64,000 bases of DNA from Vicia villosa (taxonomy: Eukaryota > Streptophyta > Magnoliopsida > Fabales > Fabaceae), in assembly GCF_029867415.1 (NCBI RefSeq), contig NC_081180.1:141856731-141920730 (forward strand), read 5' to 3'. Within the stretch, counting starts at the first letter, position 1. Every line of letters begins with the position of its first letter. Of this stretch, positions 1 to 12,367 are shown one piece after another. A model generated the notes under the pieces. It saw only the letters and a list, made by a program, of their open reading frames with translations, did not search any database and was not told where the DNA came from. Made by a program: the position numbers and the translations under genes.

Positions 1-3000
1 GTAGCTTTGGCAATTGATAAACCCTGAAAAGAAAAAGAGAAAGACAATACAGAAAACATATAGTGAGTGCATTATCAAATTCGGGGGCAAACCTCATTAA
101 CTAGAAAAGAAAATAGGATAATAAATTAAAAATAGAATAGGGAGAAGGTACTTAGCTTGGCATTTGCCTGACAGGGTTGAGGGCAAGGGTTTGCCAGAAG
201 CATCGACTCTGACCATTAGGAATGAGCAAAGAAACAAATAAGGCGTGAGTGTATTATCAGATTCGAGGGCAAAGGGATTAACCCTAAAAATAAAGAATAA
301 ATAAATATAAAAATAATAGTTAAAAAAAAAGTGAGGATACTTAGCTCTGTATTTGATATGGTATGGTTGATAGGACGCTTTAAGGTTAACCCTGAAGAGA
401 GACAAGGCAGAAGAAGATGAAGGCGAAACAAACCCTAATTTAAAATAAACCAAACAGAAAGTTAAATTAAATTAAGTAAAATACTTAACTTTGGTTTTTT
501 GAATCAGGCGCGTATTCGGAGTGAACCATGTCGATAACCCTGAAAAGGCAAGGCACAAAAGGGAAAAAATATTTTCAGTGTATTGGGATGTTCATTTAAA
601 GAGTCTGATTAAGTATATATCAAAATAAGAGAACATAAACGATTTAATTAATTATTGGTCTTACGACCTAATTAATTAAATCAGGATGAAACAATTTAAT
701 CGAGAATAAAAATATTTTTTGCGAAATTTTTAGAATTTTAATGAATTAAATATGAACTTTAAAAGATATATACATAAAATATTTAATTAACAAAAATAAT
801 ATAAACCTAGTAATCATTATAAATAAATAAATAAACAAAATAAATGGTAAATATAATATAAGTAAACATATAATATTAAGAAAATATAATAAATATAAAA
901 AGGGTTTTAGAAAATATATAGTTTTTTATAGAAATAAATAAAAAGAAAAGAAAAAAAAGAAATAAAAAAATAAATACGTAAAACATATATATAAAAAATA
1001 TAAATGAAAAAAGATTGCATAATAAAAAATAAAAAAAATTAGAAACTTAGCTGAATGATCCTGTGTGGCTCATGCGCGTGGGTTCATGGTGCACCTGCGT
1101 TGCCTGGAGCATCGGATCTAGAGGAAGCATGATCTGATGGCTGATGGATGAGGGTGTATCACGCGTACGTAAGCCAAGAAGCACAGGATCTGCTTCATTC
1201 AAAACTCAAAGCGCGCGCGCGAATGGTCCAACGAACGAGCGACGCGTCATCGTCTTCAACCCTGGGATTTCTGAAGACGCGTTTTTTACAGCGCTTATTT
1301 GCAGATGCGTTGTAAAAGCTCCACTTTCCATACCTGTCATTTACGAATGCCACCAAAACAACAGAAAAATGTTTCGCGACCTATCTATTAGGATCGTCCA
1401 AGTCCCCTGATCCCAAATATGTCATTAATTTTCACTAATTTTGCTTCAATCAAAAAGCCCTAATTCAAAAAGCTAAGAACCCTAATACGGCAAACCGAGG
1501 CAATCGTACATAACAATGCAATTAAACATCTAGGATCGGTCAGAACATCACGATAACCATGAATATGCATCCAAAATACATTAAATATGCGTGTATGATC
1601 GAGTCCGATGCAAAGTTCAAAAGCTCAGAATTTCGACTTACAGTGGGGTGTTTTGGCGTTGTTGAATGCGTATGATGATCTGGATCGGTTCAGAATGCTT
1701 TCAGGAACGTGTTGGGATGAATTGCAAGCCTTGAATTGCCTTACACCACCAATTTGAAGTTTGACTTTTCTCCCCTTTTGTAACTCGGTTCTAGGGTTCT
1801 TCAGAGCCAAATTTCGTAACCCTAGAGGTCTGGAATGATCATGTATATATAGTGGAATAGTTTAGGTTAACAAAATAAGAACAAATCCTTTTGAATCTTT
1901 GAATACTTGTTTGGAAGATTTGATTGAAAATATGATTTTGAAATTTTCCAATTATGGCCAATATTGATTCAATCTTCTCCAATCCAATAGTGCACGAAAT
2001 TTGATTTGTTTTGGAGAATATTTGCTGATCAAAATAGGTCCAAATCACATCTTTGATAAGATATTTGATTTTCTAGTAATTTATTTGATTTTAATTCTTT
2101 TTAATTAGAATAAAAAATCAAAATAAATCAAATTAATCACATATTTTCGTGGCAAAGAGATTTTGGGCTCTTGAATGCTTGGGGAACAAGATTGAAGCAA
2201 AATAATTTGGGCCCATTTGCAAAATAATCAAGTTTCTTCACATTTTTCTCTTCCAAAATAGCTCAACTTTGACGAGGCCTATCTCCCTCAATTTTTTAGT
2301 TATGGAGGTGTTCTAAGATATTTTGGAAACCTTAGAGAATCCTCTAACTAGTGTCTTTGGTCCCATATCAAAATTATTTTCCATTCTCATTTTATGCCCT
2401 TTTGAAAAAAGTGTCCTTTTGTTGACTTTTGAAAAGGACCTATAATGTATGAATCCATATCTCTTAAACCATTGACCTATGAGCTTTGATTCTTGGACCA
2501 TTGGATAGAGGAATGAATTCCCTTCAAAATGAGCTTTGGTGGGAATTTTTCTGATGAAGTATGAATATTTGGTGAATTTTCAAAGTTTGGTTGACTTTTT
2601 TAGTTCATGCCCAAAATAGTAACTCTTGACTTTTGACTTCTCTGATCTTTCCTTGCATCATCATGATCAACCCTTGATCAAATGATGATTTTAGGGTTAT
2701 GAGGATGTTGTTGACCAAATATCTTGAGTTTTGACTATATATTGACTTGAAATGACTGTTTTGCCCTTGAGAGTCGATTGTTGACCTAATCAGGATTTGA
2801 GGGACTAAATTTGCTCTGTTTGACTTGAAACTTTATATGGAGATTCTTTGGGATGTTGGTGACCCTATGGAATCATCTTGAGCCATTGATTCAGTGATTT
2901 TCCTTTGAATGAATCAAACCCTAACTCAGAGCCTTTGTATAGGAGAGTATGTTTTGGAGCATTATGTCTTGATTTTGAAATTGCATATGGGAAATGGTAT

Positions 3001-3022
3001 GGGCAAATTTTGGGGTATGACA
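1..3022 (-). repeat. LTR of Ogre-like element (3' copy, partial)
   Basis: On the minus strand this begins TGTCATACCCCAAAATTTG at 3022 and continues past position 1. The first ~550 bases hold at least three diverged copies of a module of roughly 150-180 bases, each with a 'tacttagct' block and an 'aaccctgaaaa' block. Bases 1-60 match the right LTR from about 7924, but the outer (U3) part is largely different from the right LTR. No host gene was found here; the short reading frames at 97-453, 1144-1410 and 1839-2048 have no recognisable product. Confidence 0.65.
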
Positions 3023-5015
3023 CGATGTATGAATATGTTTATGATTTATGACGTATGACTATGATTTATGTTGTCTTGATTGAGAAAATAAATCTATATA
3101 TCCTTGTGATCTTGTTGTCTGATCTTGTTTTGAAGATGCTCAGCTGGGGATTTATGATTTCTGCTTTGGGATGAGAGTCATTTGAATGATTGATCTTGAT
3201 GTACCCTGACTGGGGATGAGAGATGTCGGAGAAAAGCAAGGTGTCGGGGAACCGACAATGTTGAAGATGTAAACTCTGTTGGGGAGATATGTCTTTGCTG
3301 GACGAGTAAGTTTGAAGATATCTTCTTGAGGATTGCTCTGTGGGGATATGATCTTGTGAAATCGGAGTTGTGGGAAAGCATGGATGCCTTGAACATTGCC
3401 CCCGGTATTATAGTAACTACCATTCCTGGATTTGATTAGGACACACCGCCGAGTATTGATCAAGATGTCAAACTGGACTTTCATAGATTTGCCCCTGCTA
3501 GTAGGAACTTGAAGAGATTCACCTCGCGAGGACTTTATGAAGTGTATATTGTAGGCGACATGCCCCTAGTAATCGTAAACTTAGGATGATGCCCCTGACT
3601 GTTTGGCTTTTGAGAGATTCTTGGAATCTTGACTTGATTGCCTCAGATTGATGGAGACATTGCTTCTTGGAGTAATCTTGTCTGTCGGGATAACTTTCAG
3701 TCGTTAGTTGTACCCTGTGCAAGTTCTTTCTGTTGCTAACATTTGAGATTATGTAGCAGAATATGTTTAATAATGAATTCATGAGATGCAATGCATACAT
3801 TTGTCTTGAGTTTTGAAAAAACATTAAAACAAGAGATGTAAAAAGCGTGCTATTTGTAAAAACATGATATTTGTAACAATGTGATGTTTGTAAAAATGAA
3901 ATACCAACTCAGCATTTGTGATGATCCTTAAGGAGTTAGGATACCTTTGTTACGACAGTATGCTTTCGAACTAACCAAGCTTCAGTTAGGACTTTCAAGG
4001 GTTGTAGCGTGGCTTGGTTCACGGTTTAAGAAACAAAGGATAAAGGCTCAAAATTTGATTGTACCCACCCCTCTTCGTGATGATCTTCAGTCCTAAACTC
4101 AGTTAATTTCAACTTATGCATTCAGGTTTCAAGAGACTTTTGGATTTGCACCTTTGATAATGATGATGGTTCACAAACAAAGAGAACTTTTGAGATGGCA
4201 GTCATTTCTTCCTTTTGGTAGCCACAACATTATGTTGTTAAGGAATTTATTGACTTCTCTTTTTATCTTTTTGATATCCCTAACTTTTGCCTAAACTGTC
4301 TATTTTGAGCTTACAGTCAGCGGGATGCCTTGACTTTTGCCTAAGTCTTTGATTTTTCACTTAGCAGGCTTTTCTTTGTATATATGTTTTCCATTCATTC
4401 GTTTTTTTTTAAAGATATTGACTGCCTTGCTTAATGATTGATGAGCCATTATTGGCTTTTGATTGACATCTCCAACACTGGATGAATGCTTGTGATTGAA
4501 ACCTTTGTTGAAAGGTGTACTGAATGATTCTCTTAAAATAGAATGCACAGCCAAATTAACTGAGAACTACCCTGCCCCAGGTTATGATCAAGGGTTTTAA
4601 TTAGTACAAGAAAGAAACTTCTACTTCTTTGGCTCAAAGGGGTTGACGAGGGATTAACATCCTTATATCTCCACTGTTTAGGAATTGAAACAATGCCTGT
4701 ACATCGTCAGCATAGTCCGCTCAAAAGCATACTGTATGAGGTTGTGGTATCGTTTTCGTCATCCTCCCTCAAAAGGCATACAGCTTTAGTAGGAGTCGAG
4801 TATCACAAAACATATGCAAATTAGAGACATATTTTAAAATGAGTGATAGCGAAATAATTTATTCAAGACAAATATATGCAATGCACTAATGATGATTATT
4901 AAAATAGATAATGTCTATCATGAGTCAAATGTTTAAACAAACAGAAAAGAAACTTGCAAATGAAAGTAGATCTAATGATCCAAAAGTTTGTCCGTCTAGA
5001 CGTCAATCAGTCTTG
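3023..5015 (-). other. Non-coding 3' internal region of Ogre-like element
   Basis: About 2 kb lies between the gag remnant and the 3' LTR in the element's orientation. No reading frame with retroelement motifs is visible. The sequence is rich in short G-rich phrases such as 'ctggggat' (3150-3360), and I see no clear purine tract next to the LTR at 3023. In complete Ogre elements this position follows pol, so pol has been lost or was never present in this copy. Confidence 0.5.
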
Positions 5016-5753
5016 TCATGACTTAGGCATAGGAGCGGTGATCACCACAGGGGTTTTAGGAGGGTTGGATTTGATTTCTCCGTCATTGATCAGATCTTGA
5101 ATCTTATTCTTTAATGTCCAGCAATTGTTTGTGTAATGTCCAAGAATGTTGGAATGGTACGCGCACCTCGCATTGGGATTATAGTCAGGAATGTAGGTGT
5201 TAGAATTCGTTGGCTCGATTGCCCTGAGCGTCTAGATCATATGAGTGAATTGATTGTTGTGACTCAGTTGTCGTGATTCCATTATCGTGACTCAGTTGTC
5301 ATGACTTTGTTGTCGTGACTCAGTTGTCGTGATTCCATTATCGTGACTCAGTTGTCGTGACTTTGTCGTCGTGACTCAATTGTGGTGATTCCATTATCGT
5401 GACTCAGTTGTCATGATTCTATTATCGTGACTCAGTTGTCGTGACTTTGTTATCGTGACTCGGTTGTCATGACTTTGTTGTCGTGACTTCATTGTCGTGG
5501 TCTTTTCTGATTTGAGTGTCATGATTAAATCTTTAATCACACGCTTCAACGGTCTACCACCCTTTACACCATAACCAGGATTGTTCGAATAATTAGCGCA
5601 TTTCGCATTGTAATTGTACCCCAAGAATAGGAGTGCCTTCAATTCTTCTTGCCCCTTGGCTGAGTTCAGAATCAAAGTTTGGAATCGGATGTTCTGAGCC
5701 TGAAGGTGTTTGACTGATTGCTCGAAATCCATTTGTGCTGAAGTAAACAGCAA
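5016..5753 (-). pseudogene. Shrunken Ogre-like gag with duplicated knuckle-like module
   Basis: The minus-strand ORF from 5753 begins with a helical segment containing QSVKHLQAQN and SAKGQEELKALL, similar to the N-terminus of Ogre-type Gag. It passes at once into a cysteine-containing block (CANYSNNPGYG ... VIKDLI, about 5650-5530). It then enters a 14-bp minisatellite whose translation repeats SHDNR and ITKSRQ. Beyond the minisatellite a second, better-preserved version of the same block occurs at about 5180-5040 (CAYHSN, GHYTNNC, KIQDLIN), and that frame stops at 5016. The central capsid part of a normal gag is missing. The open stretch from 5753 ends at 5394 within the array, so the two blocks are not in one frame now. 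The product would have no obvious function; it is best read as a relic used only as template RNA. Confidence 0.6.
5259..5496. repeat. 14-bp minisatellite (17 units) inside gag relic
   Basis: Seventeen successive 14-base units can be laid end to end (17 x 14 = 238 bases). Four unit types alternate: gtgactcagttgtc, gtgattccattatc, gtgactttgttgtc and variants with atgac in place of gtgac. Because 14 is not a multiple of 3, the translated pattern repeats only every 42 bases (14 residues). The array separates the two knuckle-like blocks of the gag relic. Confidence 0.9.
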
Positions 5754-5929
5754 GAGAGGATGAGATACCTGTTGTGAGAAACCTGTTATGCGATGTTATG
5801 AATGCAAATGCAATATTTTCAAGGATATATAGGAATTTAGTTAGCAACATTATAATGGTTTGGTCGCGTCTTTGTCTGAAGAATTCTGAATTTTGTCTTT
5901 GAACGTCTTTCTTTGAGAATCAAGCTCAC

Positions 5930-6867
5930 CATATCGAGTGGGTCATCGCCTCTGATTCGGGATACCTATGAATTCGTAGGTACATGGCTAGAGGAAAATA
6001 AATCCTCTTGCCCCTTGATAGATACTGAATCTCTGAATTGGAAGGCATGTGACTAGAGGAAAATAAATCCTCTTGCCCCTAGATAGGAATTCAGTCCTTG
6101 ATAAGAGCACCTGAAATTGCGCGCCCTAAATCCCTAAGATCCTTGAAAGGGTTAGTTAAATCATGTTATGCTTATGATGTCATGATGTCATGATGTTATG
6201 CGAATGCAATTCGTTAGACTTAGTGCGAGATGGTAAGGACAAAAAAGTCCTTTCAACAAAACCTGCAAGGAAATGAAGGTTAGTAGCAAACACAAACAAG
6301 TCACACAAGTCAGACAATTTTTGGCTTAAGGCTTGCATGGAGTCTGATCAGGTGTCCTTCCCAAGGGTATTTCTATGGATAAGAAGATTTCAGCAACGGG
6401 TTCTACAAGTTATCCAGAATTGTCAGCCCTTCTAAAGCACCCTCGGACATGATACATTCGCATCATGCAATGATACTTTGAGAAAGGACCTATCTGAATT
6501 GTAGCATCGGGTAGCGACTATTTCTTAACATTTGTCAAGAGTAGTCCCCCCACTACGTTCCTAAAGGCCAGGATGGGTTAAGGGTAACTAAAGGTCCTTG
6601 AGCTCCGGCGCACCCACAGACACATACATAGACCCCCCTCATTTGAGAAAGGTGTGCATATGCTATGGAGTCCTAACTCAAGCGTGAACTTCATATTGAC
6701 TCATCTCCCGCATATGTGAAAGAGGTCGCCATGACTATGCCACTCCTAATCTTAAGTGTTCTTGAATCCGGGAATAGGATTCGTCCTTCATTTAATTCCC
6801 AAAACGCCCCTGAAAAATAAAACAAACAAAGCAAACAATAGAAAACATTTAAGTGATTCCTAAACTT
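5930..6867 (-). other. 5' leader of Ogre-like element
   Basis: This lies between the primer binding site and the gag relic. It contains a duplicated segment of about 75 bases (5970-6095) marked twice by 'ctagaggaaaataaatcctc'. No conserved reading frame was found. Confidence 0.5.
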
Positions 6868-6897
6868 TTAAGGTAACCCCTCTTTTATCGAAATAAA

Positions 6898-6915
6898 TCC
6901 CCAGCAGAGTCGCCA
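6898..6915 (-). other. Primer binding site, tRNA-Arg type
   Basis: The minus strand reads TGGCGACTCTGCTGGGGA, four bases inside the LTR end (LTR terminates ...ATTACA at 6920). This is the tRNA-Arg-type site known from Ogre elements. It fixes the element's orientation and its 5' LTR. Confidence 0.85.
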
Positions 6916-6919
6916 GTTC

Positions 6920-9900
6920 TGTAATACGGTGAACTGACTTTTTATCGATCGAAATGTCGCGGTAAAGCATGAGTCGCCACCGACTTTTATTTTATCCAAA
7001 TATTCGGAAAGGCTAAAAGAAACAGGAAAACACCTTTTAAAAAGATTTGAGTTCGGGGGGTAATTATGCAAAGGGAAGGTGTAAGGCACCCTTGGCATCC
7101 ATGGTTTTCCATGGGCTCTTAATTGCTTTGCTCGTTTTGAAACCAAAAGTTTAGAAATGTATAGAAGATGAAGAAACAAGGACTTTAGCTCGTAAATGAG
7201 CGTAGCCTTGAAAGTGTTTAGAAAAAGTTGATAAAAGACATTTTAGCCAGAGCAAGGAAATTAGGGGCAATTACCTTATAATTTGAAAAAGAGGTTCTTT
7301 TAGCCTTTCAGGGTAAAAGGATCTATCCATACCATGGAGGGCAGGAAGCCTTTCATTTGGAGGTAAACGGGTCATCGAAATATCCTTCGCCATAAGACTG
7401 ACCCATACCATAGAGAGGCAGGTAGTCTAAGGGAAAGACCAGAACAGCCTTATTCGTAGGCAACCAGAGGATACCTCAGCCTTTTCCGTAGGCAACTTCC
7501 GAGGGTCGAGGTCATATAGTGTATCGAAGGCAGCATCATTAGGGTCGTATGACCTTTATTTATCGAGGCAGCATGGCTGAGGTATCCTCGTATTCGAGGG
7601 ACATGGCTTATTCTGCAAAAACACAAGGCAACAGGCAACAAGGGAACAGGCAACAAGGCAACAGAGAGGTTACCCCAAAAGTGTGCGTGTGTGTAACAAT
7701 CACGTGGTCAATTTAATTAAATTATCTTGTAATTAGTTATTCTAATTCAATTAACAAGGCTTGCACTCCCTAAGATTACTAACCACGCAGTTTAACATAA
7801 AGCAGTAACAATAACAATATGGGGAAGGGGACAATGAAACCAGCGGATCCCTAATAGGGTTTGACATAAGTAATAATAAAAGACAGAAGATATGATGGTT
7901 AGGGTTTAGGGTTACCGATACTCGTAGCTTTGGCAGTCGACAAACCCTGAAAATTGGACAAGAAAGAATAAACAGAAGAGTGAGTGCATTATCGGTTCGG
8001 TGGTCAATTGGGGTTAACCCTAATAAAAATAAGAGATAAAGAAATTAAGAATAGATAAATAAAAGGGTACTTAGCTTTTGTATTTTGATTTGATCTGACA
8101 TGGTTGACAGTCGGAGGAACTCTGAAGCATGCACAAACTATGAATTCTGCGAAGCAGTCCAATGCTCACGATGGTTGTACCTCGCAAAAACAAGAAAGTG
8201 GGCAAATCACAAGAAACAATTAAGTAGATGATACCCTGCAAGGCAATTAAGCAATAATAATAAAGGGGAAAAAAATACTTTGCGGAATAAAATCAATGTT
8301 AGAAAACAAGTTTAACAAAATAGTTAAAAAATTAATGGCTAAAAGGTTTATGATTAAGAAACCTAAACCTACGGTTAATGGACAATACCCCCTATGCCTA
8401 TTATAGGTTCTCTATGATTTTTTAAAGTCAGGATCAAATCTAATTATAAACTTAAAATTTATTTAAGTTAGTTAAAATTATAAACCCAATTACCGTAATT
8501 AAAATTATAAACTCAATTTAAATAAAAATAATAATTAAACATGGTAAAATCCTAGTTAGCTAAAAAACATAAAAACTTAAAAAAAACCTAAGTTAATTTA
8601 ATTATCCTAATTTGTTCAAATATCTAATCTAACTAATTATCCCTAAATTAATTTAACCTATTTTAAATTAATTAAGAAAAGATTAAACTAAAAAAACAAG
8701 GTGGGGCGGTGATTTCACGTACTCAGTCAGGGAGTAAATTTTGTTTGACTTTTCCACAATAACAATAGCCATTAGAACTAAGACACATGGCAATAAAAAA
8801 GGAAAAAAACTTTAGATAAAAAAAACCAATTCATCATATTTCCCTTTCTTCATCGTGAAACCTTCTCTTTTTCTCAAGACAATTTTCTTTAGATCCAAAC
8901 AAAAAGCACAATTCTTCCATTCTCAGATTTAAAATTAAATCTCCAATCCAGAGAATAACAAGCAACATCCATAACTTAGAGGCATTAAAAAGAGTACCTG
9001 TATCGGCATCGGAGGACTCATGGTGGTGACAGTGGTGCGGAGGTTCGTCGGCTGCGTGGAGGCGCTCTGGTTGGTGGTTGGCTTATGCGATGCTGCGAAG
9101 TTCCGATCGGCTCCCCCAGGCGGCGTTCGCGGCGGTGACCGCTGAGAGATTTGCGGCTGAAGCTTGGCTGGAGGTGTCGGCTTCTCGCGTCGGCGTTGGC
9201 CTCCCATTCTTCTCCTTATTTTTCTCTGCAAAATAAATCAAAAGAAACTATATAGTCAGTTTATGTTGTATTATTAGTTGCGAGTTTTGTGATTGGGACA
9301 CGCTCCGAATGCTTATCTGGTTTTTATGTTGTTGTGAGTGATGCAGAGCTGTTTCGACTTGATGGTGTTGCAATTGAGAGTGAAAAAGACGAAGAATTGA
9401 AAGAGAATAAGGGTTGATGTTGTACGTGAGTGTGAATTTGTTAGCGGCAAGGATTTGTGCGAGAGAGGGATAGAGAGTTTTGTTGGAATTGTATAAGGGT
9501 TTTTTGTTGTGAGAGAGTGAGAGAGAGGATGAAAAGTTAGGATTGGTGAAATTCTCCTAATAGATTAGAAATTTTTGGTTTATATAAGAAAAAAATTAGG
9601 TTAGAATGATTAAAAGAGAACAAAATCAATAATCAATTAAAATAATAAAAATCCAAAATCAAATATTGTTTAATTAGATTATTTTAACCAATTATATAAA
9701 TTCTCTCCTAAAATAGAGATTACCATCTAAAAATAGAAAAAAGAGAACATAATCTTTCAAAAAAATTATTTTATGATTTTTTGGATATTTTTGTGAATAA
9801 AATGTGATTAAAGAAAAAAAATTTAATAAATAATAAATAATGAAAACGAAAATAATATTTAAATATTAAAAAAACAATTTTTTGTGAATTTTTGAATAAA

Positions 9901-10085
9901 TGTGGATAAAGTTAGAAGTAAAATTAAAACCTATAAAAGGGAAGAAATGTTAGAAGTGGGATTCGAACTCGGGACTTCTCGCTCTTGTACCTTTTACCCG
10001 CAAATTCTTACCAACTGTGCTATGTCACTTAATCGAAATAAAATGACATTTGCGATTATATGAGGGCAAATTTTGAGGTATGACA
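6920..10085 (-). repeat. LTR of Ogre-like element (5' copy, 3166 bp)
   Basis: It runs from TGTCATACC at 10085 to ...TTACA at 6920. It holds a short (ggcaacaa)-type array at 7627-7666 and two telomere-like TTTAGGG units near 7899. A tRNA-like segment near its start has its own entry. The ORF at 8935-9231 is a GC-richer stretch without a recognisable product. Confidence 0.75.
9960..10035 (-). other. tRNA-like/SINE-like segment inside LTR
   Basis: On the element's sense strand an A-box-like TAGCACAGTTGG is followed about 42 bases later by a B-box-like GAGTTCGAATCCC, the spacing of a tRNA gene or tRNA-derived SINE head. The T-arm does not fold well, so it is not a functional tRNA gene. It lies within 130 bases of the LTR start and is absent from the equivalent place in the left LTR. 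Confidence 0.45.
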
Positions 10086-11868
10086 CAGCATAACCAGGGG
10101 CAACAGCCACTAGTCTCTTCTGAACTCCCATAGCTCCTACTTGAAAATCTTGGCGAAAGCTTCTCCAGAGGTTTCTTGTAGAAACATCATCAAGACCATT
10201 GAAGAAAGCATCCTTCAAAAAGTCCAGTCTACTCATCACTTCATTTCGGAACAACTCCAGGTAGATATGGGGTTCAGGTTCAGGAGGGTGGAAGGTGAAT
10301 TGGTAGTCAGGGTAGAGAAGGCAGTATGGGTTGGATTTTCTGGTAGTTAGGGGATGGGATAGAGAAGGTGGAGGTGCAGTGTTTGAAGAAGATGGGATAT
10401 CTGTGGGGATGATTGAGGAGGAAGGAATATCTGTGATTGGAGTGGGTGAAGATGGAATTATAATGATGGGGGTTGATGAGGATGGCTTATCAGAAAGAGT
10501 TGGGGGATGGATATTTAGTGGTGTAGGGTTTAAGACAGGAGTAGAAAGAGAAGGTGGAGGAGGATTTGGTATGGTGAAGGTGTTTTGTGGTTCAGAAGGA
10601 GGTGGTTGGGTAGAAGTTTGAGGTTCAGAAGGAGGAGTAAAAACATGCCTGGAGACACTAGCAGTTCTGGAAGCACGAAAAAAACTTCTTATTTTCTGCT
10701 GCTGATATTCTGGAGTGTTCACCTTGTCAGGATCATAGGTGACCCTCTGCTTCTTGGCTTTCTTGGCCTCATATTCTTGAGCCTTTCTTTTTAGCCTTGC
10801 TTCTTGTTTCTTCTGATCCTTCTTCTGAAGATCAGCCAGTGACAGAAGCACTCTACCATGAATCCACGCAGAATCAATATCAGATTGTTTCCTAACAGAA
10901 TCTTCCAAGTGGTTCTTGACAGCCTTGTGAAGTTCTAAATGAAACAAAGTGGCAAAACCTTCAACAGGAACTCTCCTAGATAGAATATCTGGAAAGCTTG
11001 TACCAACAGAAGATACCTTCTGGATGAGATCAAGTCTGAACAGATCAACACCGTTGAAGACAGGACCTTGAACAACTCCAAGAAATTGGGACGCTCCAAT
11101 GGTCCTAATAGAATCCAGCAAATTACTTTCAGTCAGAATATCAGAGATCATTCTGGCGAAAGGAATAGTGTTTCTTGGAATATGAGGATACTTCGCCCTT
11201 TCTTCCTCTCTAGACTCTACTATAGAAGTCTTCAGATTCTCAAACAGAATGTGAGAGATGTTGAGTTCCATCTTTCTGCCAATGCAGAAGAGAGTATACT
11301 TGTGATCAGGACTGATGTAGGCGGAGGAGGAGAATAATTGCTTCCTATGGTGAGGAGAATCTAGGATAATCTCAGCCCACACTTGATAAAACGGCCTTAA
11401 AGTACCAGTTTTATGAGATTCAATCCCGATAGCATGAGAGATTTGTTGTTCAACCTGAAACCAGTTAACCCTTCCAGGTTGAGGACCAGTGCAACCTTCT
11501 TCATCATCCAGGTTGTATAGCTTCCTGATTAGCTTTTCAGTGATAACTACTTCATGCCCTAGCACGAAGGAAATGATGGCAGTTGGGGTAACCGTTGCAT
11601 GTACTCAGAAATCCTTCACCAGTTCAGGATAAATTGGTCCAACCAATCTATCAAGATAGTTTGACCATCCTTGTGCTAGGATCCTTGCATCAGACTGGAA
11701 GCCATTTGCTCTTAGATTATCGAAGTCCACAGCGGACTCACAAAGAACTTCCAGTACGTCAGTGGGTATCATGCAAGTCTTCAAGGGGGCACACCCATAC
11801 TTTCTTAGGAGAATCTGAGTAGAAGTAAGTCTTTCTGCCGGGCTTGATGAACTTGATGATGAATACAT
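10086..11868 (-). pseudogene. Envelope-like third ORF of Sirevirus element 1 (broken)
   Basis: The frame opens at ATG 11868 with a serine run, then the conserved start ...DVLEVLCE..VDFDNL and VGPIYPELVKDF. It meets a stop TGA at 11607-11605 where element 2 has a tryptophan codon (W to stop, a single G-to-A change). It then continues in the same frame to the Ogre insertion at 10086. The C-terminal part seen here is lysine-rich (KKDQKKQEARLKRKAQ), then Pro/Ser/Thr-rich. It is homologous to the 896-codon ORF of element 2. Legume annotations call such proteins envelope-like or put them in the 'putative plant transposon protein' family. I see no signal peptide or membrane anchor, so 'envelope' describes position only. 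Confidence 0.7.
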
Positions 11869-12367
11869 GATGATTTTGCTTGGTTACAGATCACAAACTA
11901 GGGTTTGAAAGAACGAATGCAAAGAGAGAGACACACAAATGGAGAGAGAGCGAAAAAGATAAAATGAAGATGAAGCGGGTTATTTAAACGTTTTGAATAA
12001 AAGAAAATAATAATAAACAAAAACTGTTTAAAAGAAATGATTACAAAAAAAATGACATCAATATGCATTTAATGAGAAATAACGTTAGGAGAGATAAAGT
12101 GACAAAATGAAATGATTTGCACAGTTACCTAGGGCGGTGTCTCCTCAACTGCACGCATGCTTGTCCAAAAATGGTCAACACGTGTTCATTTTATGGAAAG
12201 ACAGGTGAAAGCTGTTTTACTTTAAAAGAGCTTCTGAATCAACTTAGATAATGAAACGTTAGTAATAACAGAATCAGAACTTCTAATTGATCAGTATCAG
12301 AACTTCTTATAGCTGCCTAGTCCTAACACATTTCAGAAGTTATTCATACACAGATCTTCTCATCTTC
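11869..12367 (-). other. Intergenic spacer between pol and third ORF
   Basis: About 500 bases between the pol stop (12368) and the third-ORF start. It keeps blocks shared with element 2, such as 'cacgtgttcat' and 'gcagttacctagg' (12120-12200 and 43490-43560). This is the presumed leader of the third ORF. No splice site was established. Confidence 0.5.

Larger units (their letters stand above)
1..10085 (-). mobile_element. Ogre-like Ty3/gypsy element, non-autonomous, left end outside window
   Basis: This is a minus-strand LTR retrotransposon. The right LTR starts with TGTCATACC at 10085 and ends at 6920. It is followed by a primer binding site matching the 3' end of tRNA-Arg, the type used by Ogre elements. 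A second LTR start with the same TGTCATACC terminus lies at 3022 and runs off the left edge. The interval between them (3023-6919) has only a shrunken gag and no recognisable protease, reverse transcriptase, RNase H or integrase, so the element could move only with proteins supplied in trans. It is inserted in the envelope-like ORF of the Sirevirus element to its right. The target duplication cannot be checked because the other junction is outside the window. Confidence 0.8.

Noticed and set aside
97..453. 118-codon minus-strand frame
   Set aside because: It lies within the repeated modules of the Ogre-like LTR; the translation has no family features and follows AT-rich repeat sequence.
5259..5496. 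Possible CRISPR-like array
   Set aside because: Units are contiguous 14-mers without spacers, and the genome is a plant; it is a minisatellite.
7895..7915. Telomere repeat
   Set aside because: Only two TTTAGGG-like units, in an LTR; no array.
10331..10621. Glycine-rich plus-strand frame
   Set aside because: Antisense shadow of the Pro/Ser/Thr-rich part of the envelope-like ORF.
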